DNA from: Gnomoniopsis sp. IMI 355080
Lineage: Eukaryota; Ascomycota; Sordariomycetes; Diaporthales; Gnomoniaceae
DNA: 57,869 bases
NCBI GenBank assembly: GCA_027946555.1
Contig: JAPEVC010000220.1
Location: forward strand, 1-57,869
Direction of reading: 5' to 3'
Position 1 is the first letter of the stretch. Every line of letters starts with the position of its first letter. Positions 45,601 through 56,208 of the stretch are shown here, piece after piece. Under the pieces are notes generated by a model. The model was given only the letters and a program-made list of their open reading frames with translations, was not told where the DNA came from and searched no databases. Made by a program: the position numbers and the translations under genes.

Positions 45601-48180
45601 CTTTAGGAAGCTTGATAGACACGGGCGCGCACTTTGCGACCCAAGAATAAACCATTGCGTCGTCTATGGAAAGCGGCGAGACGCTAGAAGGATCGGTAAA
45701 GGAGCTTTCGGCGAGTCATTTGTCCTCGGTCCCTCGTACGTTGGCAAGCCAAACTCTAAAATTATTACGGGCCGCGATGTTGTCATGGAGAGCGAGCAGC
45801 TGTTTGAATTTCCCCTTTTGCGCCACTGGTGCCTTTTCTCGATGTGACAAAAGAAAAAGAGGCGTCGGGACTGAGCGGCTCTAGTGATTTCTCCGGAAGG
45901 GGAAAGCTGACCTACTGTTACCTAGGTAGGTAAGCAGGCAAGTAAGTGGCGGCGGTGAGGAAGTCGAAAATGGCGAGGCGGACGGCTTAGGTCGTGTTCG
46001 AGCGAATCCGGATGTTCTGAGGCGTTTGTATCAAAGATCGCATGGAACAGATGGCGGACGCCATAACGAGACAAGATGAGGCGAGATGTTCCAATTAATG
46101 AGCTGAGTCAGCGACGTGGTGGTTCCTAAACGACAACTCACATTTCTTGTCAAATACTAGTCCAGAACTCCTTTCGGCCTTTCCTTACCGAACGAAGGGA
46201 CAGGAAAGCAATAGACCTCGGCCCAGGAATAAGCCACTATTTCAATCATGTAATGCAGTAAGATCATGTTTAGGCACATCTTTTTTGTGATCAACGCACC
46301 AAAAAGGGGGTTGTAAGCGCATCATGCACGGGCCCCACACCCACACCCACACCATCTCTGCCAAGGCCCCCGGACAAAGCCACAATGGCTCCGCCTCGAA
46401 ATCTCAAAACGCCTCGGTCAACATCAGAGCAAAGTAGCACCACGCGCTACCAAAATCACCACCACTGGAGGCCCCCAATTGGACAAAATATCAGCCTCTC
46501 GTCCAATCATCGCGGATTGAAGCCAGGTGCGCGCCCGAGGGGGGCTAAAGTTTGGAGATGAATTAAAGTGTTGCGCTTGCAATCCACACTACAAACTCCT
46601 TTTGTATTTCTTTTTTATCATTATTGAGCAAAGCATTTCTACCAAAAGATTCTTTAACAGTAGGCTTGCTGAGCCGGGGAAATACTTCTCTCCGAAAAAC
46701 GAGGGAGGCATGACAAAGGGCGGGCTTTCCGACGAGCACACCTATTGAGCCGTGGAGAGTTCGCAAAAAGTCTACTTTATTTAGGTCCACATGTCATGCA
46801 GTCAATGCAGCTGCGGGTTCCTACTTTAGTGCATGTCAAGCCCCTGTCAAAGTGTGGATCCCCCAAAATCACCACTCAGTGCAACTCTGACTCAAGAAAA
46901 TCCGGGGATCTGGGACGGATGCTGTGGGAAGCGAGAATTAGTCCCGGCGGCCCGCGAGAGGAACAAGATTCAACATCTCTAATAATGGACTCGAAATTTC
47001 GCCTATGGAAACACAAGAATCCTCAACGAGATGCCGTGAGCCGCCCTTGTCGATTAATGCATTTTTATGTCAGGCTGGAACCTAAGCGACTTGCACACAC
47101 ATACACACACACTCTCTCTCGATGCGATACTATAGTACTTGCGTATCTGACAGGTGATCGACAGCCCGATTCCACGGATGATCTGCCGCGACAGATACGA
47201 ACACGCTGTCGGGTTCCTCGTTTAGCCTCAGGATAACCTTATTCATACCGTCCCATCCCGGCCATCGGCCATGTCGCTTTTTGGGGAAAGGAAGACCTTG
47301 TCCAATCCAAAAAGTTACGAGATGAACACAACAACTCCACTTTATTGGCAAATGCAAGAAAAACAATGCACATCGCTCTCTAGCAGTTGCTCAGCAAAAC
47401 AAAAACCAAGAAAACAACAAGAAAAATCATCATTAGTACATAGTACTCATAGTAATAACCTTAGGTAATGGGAACAACGTCAATAAAACCCAAAACTGGG
47501 CGGGTCCTAAATTTGCTAGTTCCTTGTTGGAAATTAGCCTTTTGGCCCAACAGCATTGCGCTTTGCTCATTTACCCCTACCTAATTCCGGTTGCGCCTCT
47601 GCCAATACCAACGGCAAACCGGGGTTCAAAAGCTAGCATGGTTTGGGTTTGCCCTTTGGTACCGACTTGTGCCTTGGGTACCCGTAAGCAGGTAAAAGTA
47701 GAAACAACTCACATCTCACACACACACTTTACCCTTGGTAGTAGTAGTCTCGTAACCTACCTAGTAGAGGTAATTAGCGAGTCACGCAGGGCGACCCCCT
47801 TAGTCTTAGGATTCGGGGCGCCCAGGCGCTTCATCTCGTGAAAACGAACGACACACTCACGCTGTACCCCCCCCCCCATCCCTTCTCGGCGACGGGGCAT
47901 TGCAAACAATTCTAAAATAAAACTAAACGCCCCTCAGCCCTAAGTCAGGTTCTTGAGATGGTTTTTCCCTTCCTTCTATCTCTAACCTCAACTCCAGAGT
48001 TCTAATTGTCACTCGCTACTCCAGACACCTGAATTAAGTCTTTAATTCGTACACTCATTAATATATATCCATCCCTTCCTTACCCAATCCGTATCTCGTA
48101 TCCTACAATACCTGACGGTCCCCCCCCTCCCACGCCTTCCAAAAACCACAGTAATAATTCAAACTCCATATCTTTTCAAA
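42691..48180. other. Gene-poor stretch, 5.5 kb
   Basis: No confident gene. Frames rarely exceed 150 codons and none matches a known domain. A coding-like fragment on the minus strand is listed separately at 43843-44216. Palindrome motifs occur at 45919 (TACCTAGGTAGG) and 47754. An 11-C run lies at 47867-47877 and an 8-C run at 48120, both in the flank of the GPI-protein gene, whose leader and promoter make up the last several hundred bases. Confidence 0.45.
43843..44216 (-). other. Coding-like fragment, unrecognised
   Basis: Two overlapping minus-strand frames read as protein-like. The first (44216 downward) has MRLQASWRWFRATG and EPCGGKTGWDGKTGICERQ; the second ends with CALPGDVSGTGDDGCEIM and WWADWHAVVDMDHSTG and stops at 43843. 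They sit in different frames and no good intron joins them: the GTAAGT..GCAG interval is only 27 bases. This may be a small secreted protein with an exon I could not resolve, a frameshifted remnant, or chance. Confidence 0.22.
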
Positions 48181-49147
48181 ATGCAGTTCACCATCTCCGC
48201 CGCTACTCTCCTGGCCCTCGTCTCGGCCGCCAGCGCCCAGACGGCTGGCTTCGACGCCATCACCGCCCCCGCAAAGGCTGAGGTCGTCCCGGCCTGCAGC
48301 ACCTACAAGCTCACTTGGGACTACGTCTCCACCTACGCCGGCACCGTGAGCATTCAGTTGCTTCAGGGCGCTACTTCCACCACCCTGCAGCTCGGCCCCG
48401 TCATTGCCAGTACGTATTTTCAAGACTCATTCTCCCTCACACACTCACACTCACACACACTGTCTATCCCTTACTTCACTCGGAACAAAACGCTTACATA
48501 GACTCTTTACAGGCGGCGTGGACAACTCCCTCGGTGCCTACGACTGGGCCGTGGACTGCGCCCTCGGCGCTGACGCCACCTACGGCATCAAGATCACCTA
48601 CGACAACGACGCCTCCGGAGTGACCTTCCAGTACTCCAACCCCTTCTCCATCTCCAAGGCCGCCGCCACCAGCTCTTCTGCTGCCTCTACCTCGGCCGCA
48701 CCCACCACCTCCTCGGCCCCCGTCGCTCAGGGTGACGCAGAGCCCTCCACCATCTACTCCACCCAGTACATGACCGTCACCTCGTGCGCCGCCACTGTCA
48801 CCGACTGCCCTGCCCGCAGCACCGTGGTCCAGTCGACCTCCTTCCCCGTTGTCGCCACCGGCCCCGTCAGCTCTGCCCCGGCCGTCGCTCCCACCGGTGG
48901 TGCCGCCAGCTCCTTCACCTCCGTCTCGCCTGTTGTCACTAGTGCTCCCGCCCCTCTGTACCCCGCTGGTAACGCTACTACCACCGGATACGGTGCTGTT
49001 GGTGGCACCGTGACGCTGTCGACCAAGACCACCACCGGTGCCGGCTCTGCCGCTACCACCAGTGCTATCGCTACCGCCGGAGCTGGTCGTGTGACTGGAG
49101 GTGTCGCGGCTGCTGTTGGCCTTATGGCTGCTGTCTTCGCCTTGTAA
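48181..49147 (+). CDS. Ser/Thr-rich GPI-anchored cell-wall protein (Kre9/Knh1-type N-domain)
   Basis: Cell-surface protein of the fungal Ser-Thr-rich GPI-anchored family. Exons 48181-48409 and 48513-49147 give 287 residues. Signal peptide MQFTISAATLLALVSAASAQ; residues about 22-110 form the immunoglobulin-like domain (TYKLTWDYVS, TVSIQLLQGA, YGIKITYDND). A long Ser/Thr/Ala/Val-rich region follows, with the tetrad STIYSTQYMTVTSC, ending in a hydrophobic GPI-attachment tail (GGVAAAVGLMAAVFAL). Third positions are almost all C or G, much more biased than neighbouring genes, which suggests high expression. A gene-poor flank with pyrimidine-rich, C-homopolymer tracts precedes it, perhaps a long 5' leader. 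An antisense 332-codon frame over the gene (48494-49492) is a by-product of this codon bias. Confidence 0.9.
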
Positions 49148-50076
49148 GGAAGGAGTCGTGATTTGAGGAAGGAGAGAGTGAGAAAGTGTGGAGTGAGATT
49201 TGGATATACCCTGGTTAGATGTAATATGGCATTTGTGATAATCAAATGAGATGAACTTGTCTGATCCAGTGTTGCCACCGAAACAAATGTAGCGACTCGG
49301 GTCGTACCGCAGTCCTACCGAGTGATGTGATTCCAAGTCAAGTACGGGCGCTACACGCTGACGATATGTGAGCTGGGTCAAGTGTCTTGATGTATATCTA
49401 GGTACTGCATTCTCAAGGACCTTCCAAATGTGCTCCGCTCCCAACAAATGAAATCTCGCCCCGGGTATGTACCACATTGTTCTTGTTCCCACTTACTGTG
49501 AATCGAAGAGAAGTGCCGTCAGCTTTTTGTGAAGATCGACAACAAACCCTGGGAGAAGCCGGACTTTTGCGGACGGTCGCCTGATGTGATAAGGAAAGCG
49601 CGCCCGGATGAAGATGGAATATTGGGAAAGCTCAAGCACGAAGTATAGCTTTACTACCAGCTATGACGTCGCGGTGACAGCCGCCGGCCTTGAACTTCAA
49701 GCAGACAGTAGCAATAGACATTCAGCTCAAAGGCTAAGCTGTGCCCTTTCTGGACGCCAAGACGCAGTCTTTGGCTCTTATGAATTGTCAATCCCAAAAT
49801 TCAGTACGGGCTTGATACAGGTCTAGCTCTACAGCTGCCTCAGCCTTTATTCAAGATCAAGGACTCAAGTCTAATAGAGAGGCTACAATCGGTGTGATTG
49901 CAAGGGCTTAGCAAGAGCAGTTGATTCTTCTACCTCGAGGGAGATTGACGTCCTATTTTCGTTCCAGACCAAATGTCATTGACCAATTTCGTCCCACGGC
50001 TGTCACAAGACGTTCTTGCAGCGTCGATGCTTGTGATCATTCATACAAAGCCAAGATGCAGCAAGCACTGAGAAGC
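49148..50076. other. Convergent 3' intergenic region
   Basis: Between the GPI protein (+) and the BTB protein (-), both 3' ends. One TATCTAGGTACT motif near 49395. No gene seen. Confidence 0.45.
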
Positions 50077-51339
50077 TCACTCCTTCGTTTCCTCATTCTC
50101 CTTGTCGACTGCCAGAAGCTCCTCCGTTATGGTCTTGAAGGTGAAGAATAAGCAATCCCGGCCGCAAGCCTTGCACCACTTTATACCACCCAGAGTCCAA
50201 GGGCATGAAACGACCCCATCACCCGGGTGAAAAGAGCCATAACAAGACACACAAGAACCATAAACTGATGTGTCAGGCCAGTTCAAGAATACCTCGGCTG
50301 GAAGCCAGCCCTTGTACTTGGTATACATGGTGTTCTTGATTTTCTTGATTTGCAGGAAGTGTATCTTGACTAGAGCGTAGTGGATGTCCTCTGCCAAGTC
50401 TGGAACCTCATCCATCAATTTGCTGAGGAGCGTCTGCGGCATATGCTCTCGGAGTGCCAAGATGAAGCTGGAGAAGGCAAGCTGTGGCCGTCGAGCGGCG
50501 GAGACTTGGATGCCATAGATCACTCTGACGGCTTTGTCGAGGTCAGCAAATAAGACGTCCAGGTTGCTCCCCCGTTTCAGCCAGCTGTTGTTCTTGTCTG
50601 GAGAGCCCCAGCTTAGCACAGGGCTCAGCTTTGGATTGGTGGTGGTGTATAGATCGTAAAGGGCCTCGGCGAGCTTTTCCTGGAGTCGTACCGAGACTTT
50701 TGACACTAGGCCTTCTAATTGAAGGCAGTCTGCCTGAGCCCACATAATCGCGTATTTTCTCAAGCAAATGAGGGGGTGGCCGCCGTCAATTGTCACGCCA
50801 CTGCCGGGCAGATCTGTAAAGAAACCAATTAATAAATGGAAAAGGACGAATTACTCAGGGTTGGCATTGCACAAACCGTCTCCGTAGATGTAGCTGATGA
50901 CCATGTTCAGCACTCCCTTGTCCCATTCATCCAGATTGACTTGGCCGGTCGTGGATTCCTAGATGAGTCATTAGCCATCACAACTGATCACATAGTATAA
51001 GCCTCGGGGAGATTCGAGTGAGATGGGCCTGACGGAGGATGGAAATCGGTAGAACACCTACTTGCCACGGCCCATTGAGAGCTTTGGCGAAGAAAGGGCT
51101 TCGAGCGCTGAGGATGAGCTTGTGGACCTTCCAGACTTTGCCTTGGCAATGAATCTCGGCGTCTGCGAAGTCTCCGGTAAAAAGAAGCCTGTTCTTTGCG
51201 TGAGGGCCAAATTCGTTGATCGGGATACTCCAGGTTGGGCACGTGCAAAAACTCACCTCAGGTTGTCTCCTCCTAAAGCGTGATCTCTCATCTTCGAGAA
51301 GGCTTCGGAGGGGTCGTCGTTTGCGAGGAGCCTTTTCAT
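50077..51339 (-). CDS. BTB/POZ-domain protein with C-terminal cysteine cluster
   Basis: Exons 51339-51257, 51188-51062, 50958-50877 and 50813-50077 give 342 residues. The BTB/POZ fold is at residues about 28-125: LLFTGDFADAEIHC, then WKVHKLILSARSPFFAKAL, and NMVISYIYGDD. Such proteins commonly act as adaptors for Cullin-3 ubiquitin ligases or as self-associating nuclear factors. A helical middle follows, and the tail holds six cysteines (285, 288, 301, 311, 314, 318) in CVSCYGSF, VVSCPW and WCKACGRDC, which look like a zinc-binding module. The start was chosen at the ATG beginning MKRLLANDDPSEAF because splicing from it restores RLLFTGDF; an earlier ATG frame lies about 80 bases upstream. Partner and substrate unknown. 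Confidence 0.85.
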
Positions 51340-52679
51340 TGTATGAGTGCCAACCACGTTGAGCTATCTTCTGGGCGTGCAAACATCTAACCTCATGGCG
51401 TTTTCTAGGATAGTGAGCTTGTTCATCTTTGTGACAGTTGTGTTCCGGAGGTCGTTGTGCTGAGGAAGAGGTGCAGGAAGAGATGTAGGAAGATTGCACC
51501 ACACTGTTCTTGTAGAAGAGTTAAAGATCGATTGCCGGCCAAAGGGGAGAAGTGCCGGGTGTAAATGAGAAGGCAAAGACTTTAAGACCTGGTCGAAGGA
51601 TGATGAACTTTGAGCTTTGACACATGGAATAGGCAGCAGCCTTGAATGGTCGCGGAATTCTGCATCGACAGAAATGGAAGTCACTTAGGAGGTACCTTCC
51701 TTGGTAAGTACCCAGGTAGTCTGGCTTCTAGAGTTGCAACTTGTGGTTGCCCCTTCCCGCGATCACTTCCTTCCATCGTCCGTAGCTCGGGCACTTTTGA
51801 TGAAATATCCGTACCCAGGTAGATATGCTGCCTGAAATCAGGCGAATGTTGCGCCATTATGACGGCCTTTACTTATGATACTGTCACCCGGTCTGTGCAG
51901 CAGGAAGACTTGGTGTGACAACGTTGTCAAGACGTATTTCGAGCTGGACTGGTGGAGTGTAAGCAAAAGCCTGCTAGGTGCTTGTTAGCAGGGCGTTATA
52001 TCTCGTGAGCTCCTTCAAGCGCCATGGGGATCCGTCTGACCATGCCTCGGAAAAGCCGTTTATGAAGTCCAAATCGACGGTGTGGATTGGCTACTCTGGG
52101 ATTGGAAAGACTTCATTGATCCGAAGGGTTTCTGACCACCTTCCGACTCGCCCGACTCGCCGGGGGAAGGGAGGCGGGCTCTGAGCTGCTTGATATCAAT
52201 GATGCTTGAAGATTTATCAAATGGTTAATCGACGCCATTCTGGATGGTTTCTGTGATTCAGCATCTCGAGTAGTGTCGAAAGAGAGATGTTGCAATGGCA
52301 GTCTTTTGTGGTAGGCGTTGCATTGACGAAGCAAGTCTTTCTTCTTTCAAATGTTGTGGTTGTTCAAGGCGCAGCAGAAGTAGTTTAGGTCTGTACTGAG
52401 AGAATGGCAGCAGCTACTATTCAGTAGAGATACAGGTGAAGGTTTCGATGTAGGCTGCCCCCCACTTTACTGTGTTGGACTTCACAATGACAGCGCGCAC
52501 TCCCGTTGAAGGCCAAGTCCATGTAATTGGGGAACATTGAGGGACCGATGAACGTGGGAGCTGCCGTGTGCATTTGGAATTCTTGCTTCACCGGCGCTGT
52601 TTCCGCCCCGTCCAACACGACAATTAACCAGATAGATCAAGCCACAATGGACCTGACAACGGCTCGATTGTGCACAGGT
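51340..52679. other. Intergenic
   Basis: BTB-gene 5' flank and PhyH-gene 3' flank. Short frames only. Motif copies CCCAGGTAG at about 51711 and 51814. Nothing else recognisable. Confidence 0.45.
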
Positions 52680-53564
52680 CTACCCATCAAGAGAGTACCC
52701 AACATCACCTGCCTCCTGACCCATCTTGACCAAACTCGCCTTCATCTTCTCCGCCCGCACCTTCGTTTTCTCATCCAGCCGCCCAAAGTCCACCCTATCA
52801 ATCCAATCCCTCAGCCCATGCTGCAACACATTCCGCGCACGCAGCGTCGACCCAGCTACATGGCCGGCGCTCCCATGCAGCGTCATCCTCTCCTTCTTGG
52901 ACGTATACCTTCCCGTGTGAAGGATGTTATTGTTGTAGAACACCACATCGCCCGCCTTCAACTCCACGATCAGCTGTCCAGGAATCTCCTTCTCGAACGG
53001 GTCCGCGTTCCTCTCAAAATCAGTCCTCGCCCTCGCATGACTCCCCGGCACTACGATGAGACTCGCGTCATCGTACAGTGCTAGGTTCCACTGCGCCGAG
53101 TAAGCAGGCTGGCCTAACCTCTCCAGCTCCTCCTCTGCCGTCGCTGTGGCGGGGATGTCATCCCGGTGCCACCTCAGCTCGAAGTCCTTGTCTGGCCGCA
53201 CGAGCAGGTTGAACAGCTCCATGACCAGGTCGTCGTCGGTACACTGCAAGAGCTCCTTGGTAGGGTCGATTACGGCATCGCTAAAGTACATCTCCACAAA
53301 GGTTGCGCTGTTGGGCAGGTCCGGGTGCATCATGCCCTGTACGCCCCAGATACCGTGCTCTTTGGCCACTTCCGGGGAATTCTTCGGCCATGGAGGAAAT
53401 TGCTTGGGAAGAGTCCGGACGCTGGGCCATTTGCCTTGGCGAGCGAGGGCGGCGACTTCTGCCGTGGCCTCGCGGAGGTGGGTGAGTTGGTCGTCTTTGA
53501 CAGCGGAGGGAATGACGACGAAGCCGTCGCGATTGAGGCGGTCGAGGAGGGATGTGGCTGTCAT
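52680..53564 (-). CDS. Phytanoyl-CoA-dioxygenase (PhyH) family Fe(II)/2-oxoglutarate enzyme
   Basis: Non-haem iron dioxygenase of the PhyH family. A single exon encodes 294 residues. Iron ligands are H133 and D135 in RWHRDDIP, and H216 in NNILHTGRY, where R219 probably binds 2-oxoglutarate. Flanking family motifs include GFVVIPSAV near the N-terminus, LIVVPGSHARAR, and LKAGDVVFYNNN. The start is the ATG at 53564 (MTATSLL); a longer frame upstream uses no ATG, and an acceptor-like TTACAG just before it suggests an intron in the leader. Fungal members oxidise varied secondary metabolites or fatty-acid derivatives; the substrate here is unknown. All active-site residues are present. Confidence 0.92.
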   Translation of the reverse strand: MTATSLLDRLNRDGFVVIPSAVKDDQLTHLREATAEVAALARQGKWPSVRTLPKQFPPWPKNSPEVAKEHGIWGVQGMMHPDLPNSATFVEMYFSDAVIDPTKELLQCTDDDLVMELFNLLVRPDKDFELRWHRDDIPATATAEEELERLGQPAYSAQWNLALYDDASLIVVPGSHARARTDFERNADPFEKEIPGQLIVELKAGDVVFYNNNILHTGRYTSKKERMTLHGSAGHVAGSTLRARNVLQHGLRDWIDRVDFGRLDEKTKVRAEKMKASLVKMGQEAGDVGYSLDG

Positions 53565-54499
53565 GCTGTGGCCTGTAATCGTAAGTAGATTTGAGTTGCG
53601 TCTGTCTTTCAATTTACTTGGAATGCAATATAAACCAGTGCCTAATATGACCGGGCTAAAACCTCAATGTGGAGGAGGAGGGCTGAGGTTGATTTAAGGT
53701 TGGGGCCCTGATCGTAGTCGAGCTGGGGTCTATGCTGCTCGCACTGTCCAATTGTGACTAACGGAAGGGCTGGCAGACTGTGCGGACACTGTCGAACCCT
53801 CTCTCGAACATCCAGTCCTCTGTCAGACCTCGTAAGAATATAGCGATGGAACGTTGCAATATGTCAATAGCCTACCTAGTGTATAATTATACCATTTGAG
53901 CTAGCTCAATAGTACAGACTTGGTCTACGATCACGATGTGTTTACCTGTTGCTGGTTGTCTCATTTAGTATGGTGTAAGTAGCATTCTGAAGTGTTTTTG
54001 TCATCAGTAGGCAATGACCAAATGTACTCATGAGAGATGCGTCTCTATTCATAGGAAAGATAATTGTCCAAAATCATGTACCCAATTTCGCGAGAAATGC
54101 CTTTAGACATCTAGGCGGCGCCGGAAACGGCACGGACGGCCTGGAATACAGAATGAGCTGCACCAACCCCGCTCGCTCCCGGCCCGGCTTCACAACGCCA
54201 CCTTCTTCTTCTTATCCCATTGATCTGCTATTGAACGGCCTCAAAGGAGGTGCTGTACTGTCGCTGGCTTGCATGCGTGGCGCATCCCATAATGCAACCA
54301 TTCAAGCCCAGCATGTAACCTCAACGTACCTCGCGAGGTCCTTTTCTCACTCAGGGTCGAGGGGGCGCGTCGACATTCATTCATCTTACGCTCAGCTCTC
54401 CTTCTGTCGTACACACCGTGGTGCCGGACTCAGCATTCAGTCGCTACCCATCTGATCCTCCTCATCCTCGGAACCCTCACACAAACCCACCTCCACATA
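53565..54499. other. Intergenic, divergent promoters
   Basis: Lies between the PhyH gene (-) and the GH27 gene (+). A plus-strand frame at 54030-54455 is unrecognised. CCTACCTAG near 53873. Nothing else seen. Confidence 0.45.
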
Positions 54500-56152
54500 A
54501 TGCTCCTCCTCACAATGGCCACCCAAGTCCTCCTAACAACCGCCAGTGCGGCCTTCGACCCTCCGGGCGTCCTCTCCCCTCTCCCGCCTATGGGCTTCAA
54601 CGATTGGTCCCGCTACATGGGCGGGCTGAACGAGTCCCTCTTCGTACAGACCGCCGACGCCATGATCGCCAATGGGCTCCTCGCCGCCGGCTACAACCGC
54701 CTCAACCTCGACGACGAGTGGTCCCTCATGACGCGCGCCGCGAACGGCAGCATGCAGTGGGACCCGACCAAGTTCCCGCGTGGGCTGCCGTGGCTCACGT
54801 CGTTCATGAAGGACAAGGGGTTCGTGCCGGGGATTTACACCGACGCGGGCAATCTGTCGTGCGGCGGGTATCCGGGCGCGCTAGGGTACGAGACGCTCGA
54901 TGCGCAGACATTTGTGGATTGGGGGTTCCAGTACCTCAAGTTGGACGGGTGTAACATGCCCGACACGACGGAGGCGACGTACAAGCGCGTCTACGGCAAG
55001 TGGCACGACGTGCTGTCCGCCATGCAGCCGAATCAGATGGTTTTCTCCGAGTCGGCGCCCGCGTACTTTGCGGAGGCCGACAACCTTACGGACTGGTACG
55101 ACGTGATGACGTGGGTGCCGCAGTTTGGGCAGCTGGCGCGGCACTCTCGCGATACGCTGGTGTGGAACAGCACGAATTACTGGCCGGACATTACGGGGTG
55201 GGACTCGGTTCTGTTCAACTATGGGCAAGAGGTGCGGCTAGCCCGATTCCAGCGGCCGGGGTATGTGAACGATCCGGATTTCTTGAACGTGGATCATTTC
55301 GACTATACGGACGATGAGAGGCGAAGTCACTTTGCGCTATGGTGTAGTCTAAGCGCGCCGTTGATTCTGAGCACTGACGTGCTGAACATGACGGCCGTAG
55401 AGGTTGAGTATCTCACGAACAGGGACCTCATAGCGGTCGATCAGGATCCGCTGGTGCAGCAGGCGACGTTGGTCAGTCAGGACGGGAGTTGGGATGTGCT
55501 GACCAAGAGTCTGTCCAACGGCGATCGGTTGGTCACGGTGCTGAATAGGGGCAACTTTTCGGCGGATCTGGACGTATCATGGGCAAGGATCGGTATTTAC
55601 CCAGAGGAGCTGACCACGCCATCGAGCATTGTCGTCAAGGACCTCTGGACCGGAGAGAACTCGACCATATCTTCAAGCGCGGCCGGGATTACGGCCCAAA
55701 GCATCCCTTCCCATGGCACAGGCGTCTACCGACTCTCAAATCCCACACTGGGCGAAGCCATCCGCATCATCCCAACGGGCATGATCTTCAATACATACTC
55801 GCTGAATTGCCTCACGGATTCGACGAATGGCACCGTAAGCTGGACGAATTGCACGGCGGCGGACGCGCAGGTGTGGAGGGTCAAGGCGGATGGGCATGTC
55901 AACAGCCTGCTGGACTCAAGCAAATGCCTTTCGACTCAAAATGGAGAGGTCGTGTCAGCGGCCGCTGCGTGTGATGCTGGGACGGGGAATAGGTGGGATT
56001 ACTTCATCTCGGGTAACCTGATTAATGCGGCGTCGGGGCTGTGTCTGACAGAAGATCAGAGTGACAATGGTAATGCGATAGCTTTGGTGGAGGACTGCGG
56101 GTACCTCACCAACGAACAGGTAGTCGCGCTGCCAGTAGGCGTAGCGATATGA
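54500..56152 (+). CDS. GH27 alpha-galactosidase with ricin-B-like C-terminal domain
   Basis: Secreted exo-glycosidase that removes terminal alpha-1,6-galactose from galactomannans and raffinose-type sugars. A single exon of 1,653 bases gives 550 residues. Signal peptide MLLLTMATQVLLTTASA; the TIM barrel starts with PPMGFNDWSRYM. The catalytic nucleophile is D149 in FQYLKLDGC, and the acid/base Asp lies in YVNDPDFLN (residues 245-253). The motif HFALWCSLSAPLILSTD is typical of the family. Residues about 415-550 form a ricin-B (beta-trefoil) lectin-like unit with repeated QVW/W and SLNCL, SSKCL and SGLCL cysteine motifs, as in some fungal GH27 enzymes. Several N-glycosylation sequons (NESLF, NGSM, NLTDW, NSTNY). 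The strong G/C third-position bias suggests good expression. Confidence 0.95.
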   Translation: MLLLTMATQVLLTTASAAFDPPGVLSPLPPMGFNDWSRYMGGLNESLFVQTADAMIANGLLAAGYNRLNLDDEWSLMTRAANGSMQWDPTKFPRGLPWLTSFMKDKGFVPGIYTDAGNLSCGGYPGALGYETLDAQTFVDWGFQYLKLDGCNMPDTTEATYKRVYGKWHDVLSAMQPNQMVFSESAPAYFAEADNLTDWYDVMTWVPQFGQLARHSRDTLVWNSTNYWPDITGWDSVLFNYGQEVRLARFQRPGYVNDPDFLNVDHFDYTDDERRSHFALWCSLSAPLILSTDVLNMTAVEVEYLTNRDLIAVDQDPLVQQATLVSQDGSWDVLTKSLSNGDRLVTVLNRGNFSADLDVSWARIGIYPEELTTPSSIVVKDLWTGENSTISSSAAGITAQSIPSHGTGVYRLSNPTLGEAIRIIPTGMIFNTYSLNCLTDSTNGTVSWTNCTAADAQVWRVKADGHVNSLLDSSKCLSTQNGEVVSAAAACDAGTGNRWDYFISGNLINAASGLCLTEDQSDNGNAIALVEDCGYLTNEQVVALPVGVAI

Positions 56153-56208
56153 ATACCATTCCCATTTAACACCAGCAGACTTTCATCTCAGTCTTCGGGC
56201 GCAGCCTG

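Noticed and set aside
45590..45884. Plus-strand frames in the gene-poor region
   Set aside because: Short, two frames overlap, no recognisable domain.
48494..49492. 332-codon minus-strand frame over the GPI-protein gene
   Set aside because: Gly/Arg-rich shadow made by the C/G-ending codons of the real gene; no domain and no start context.
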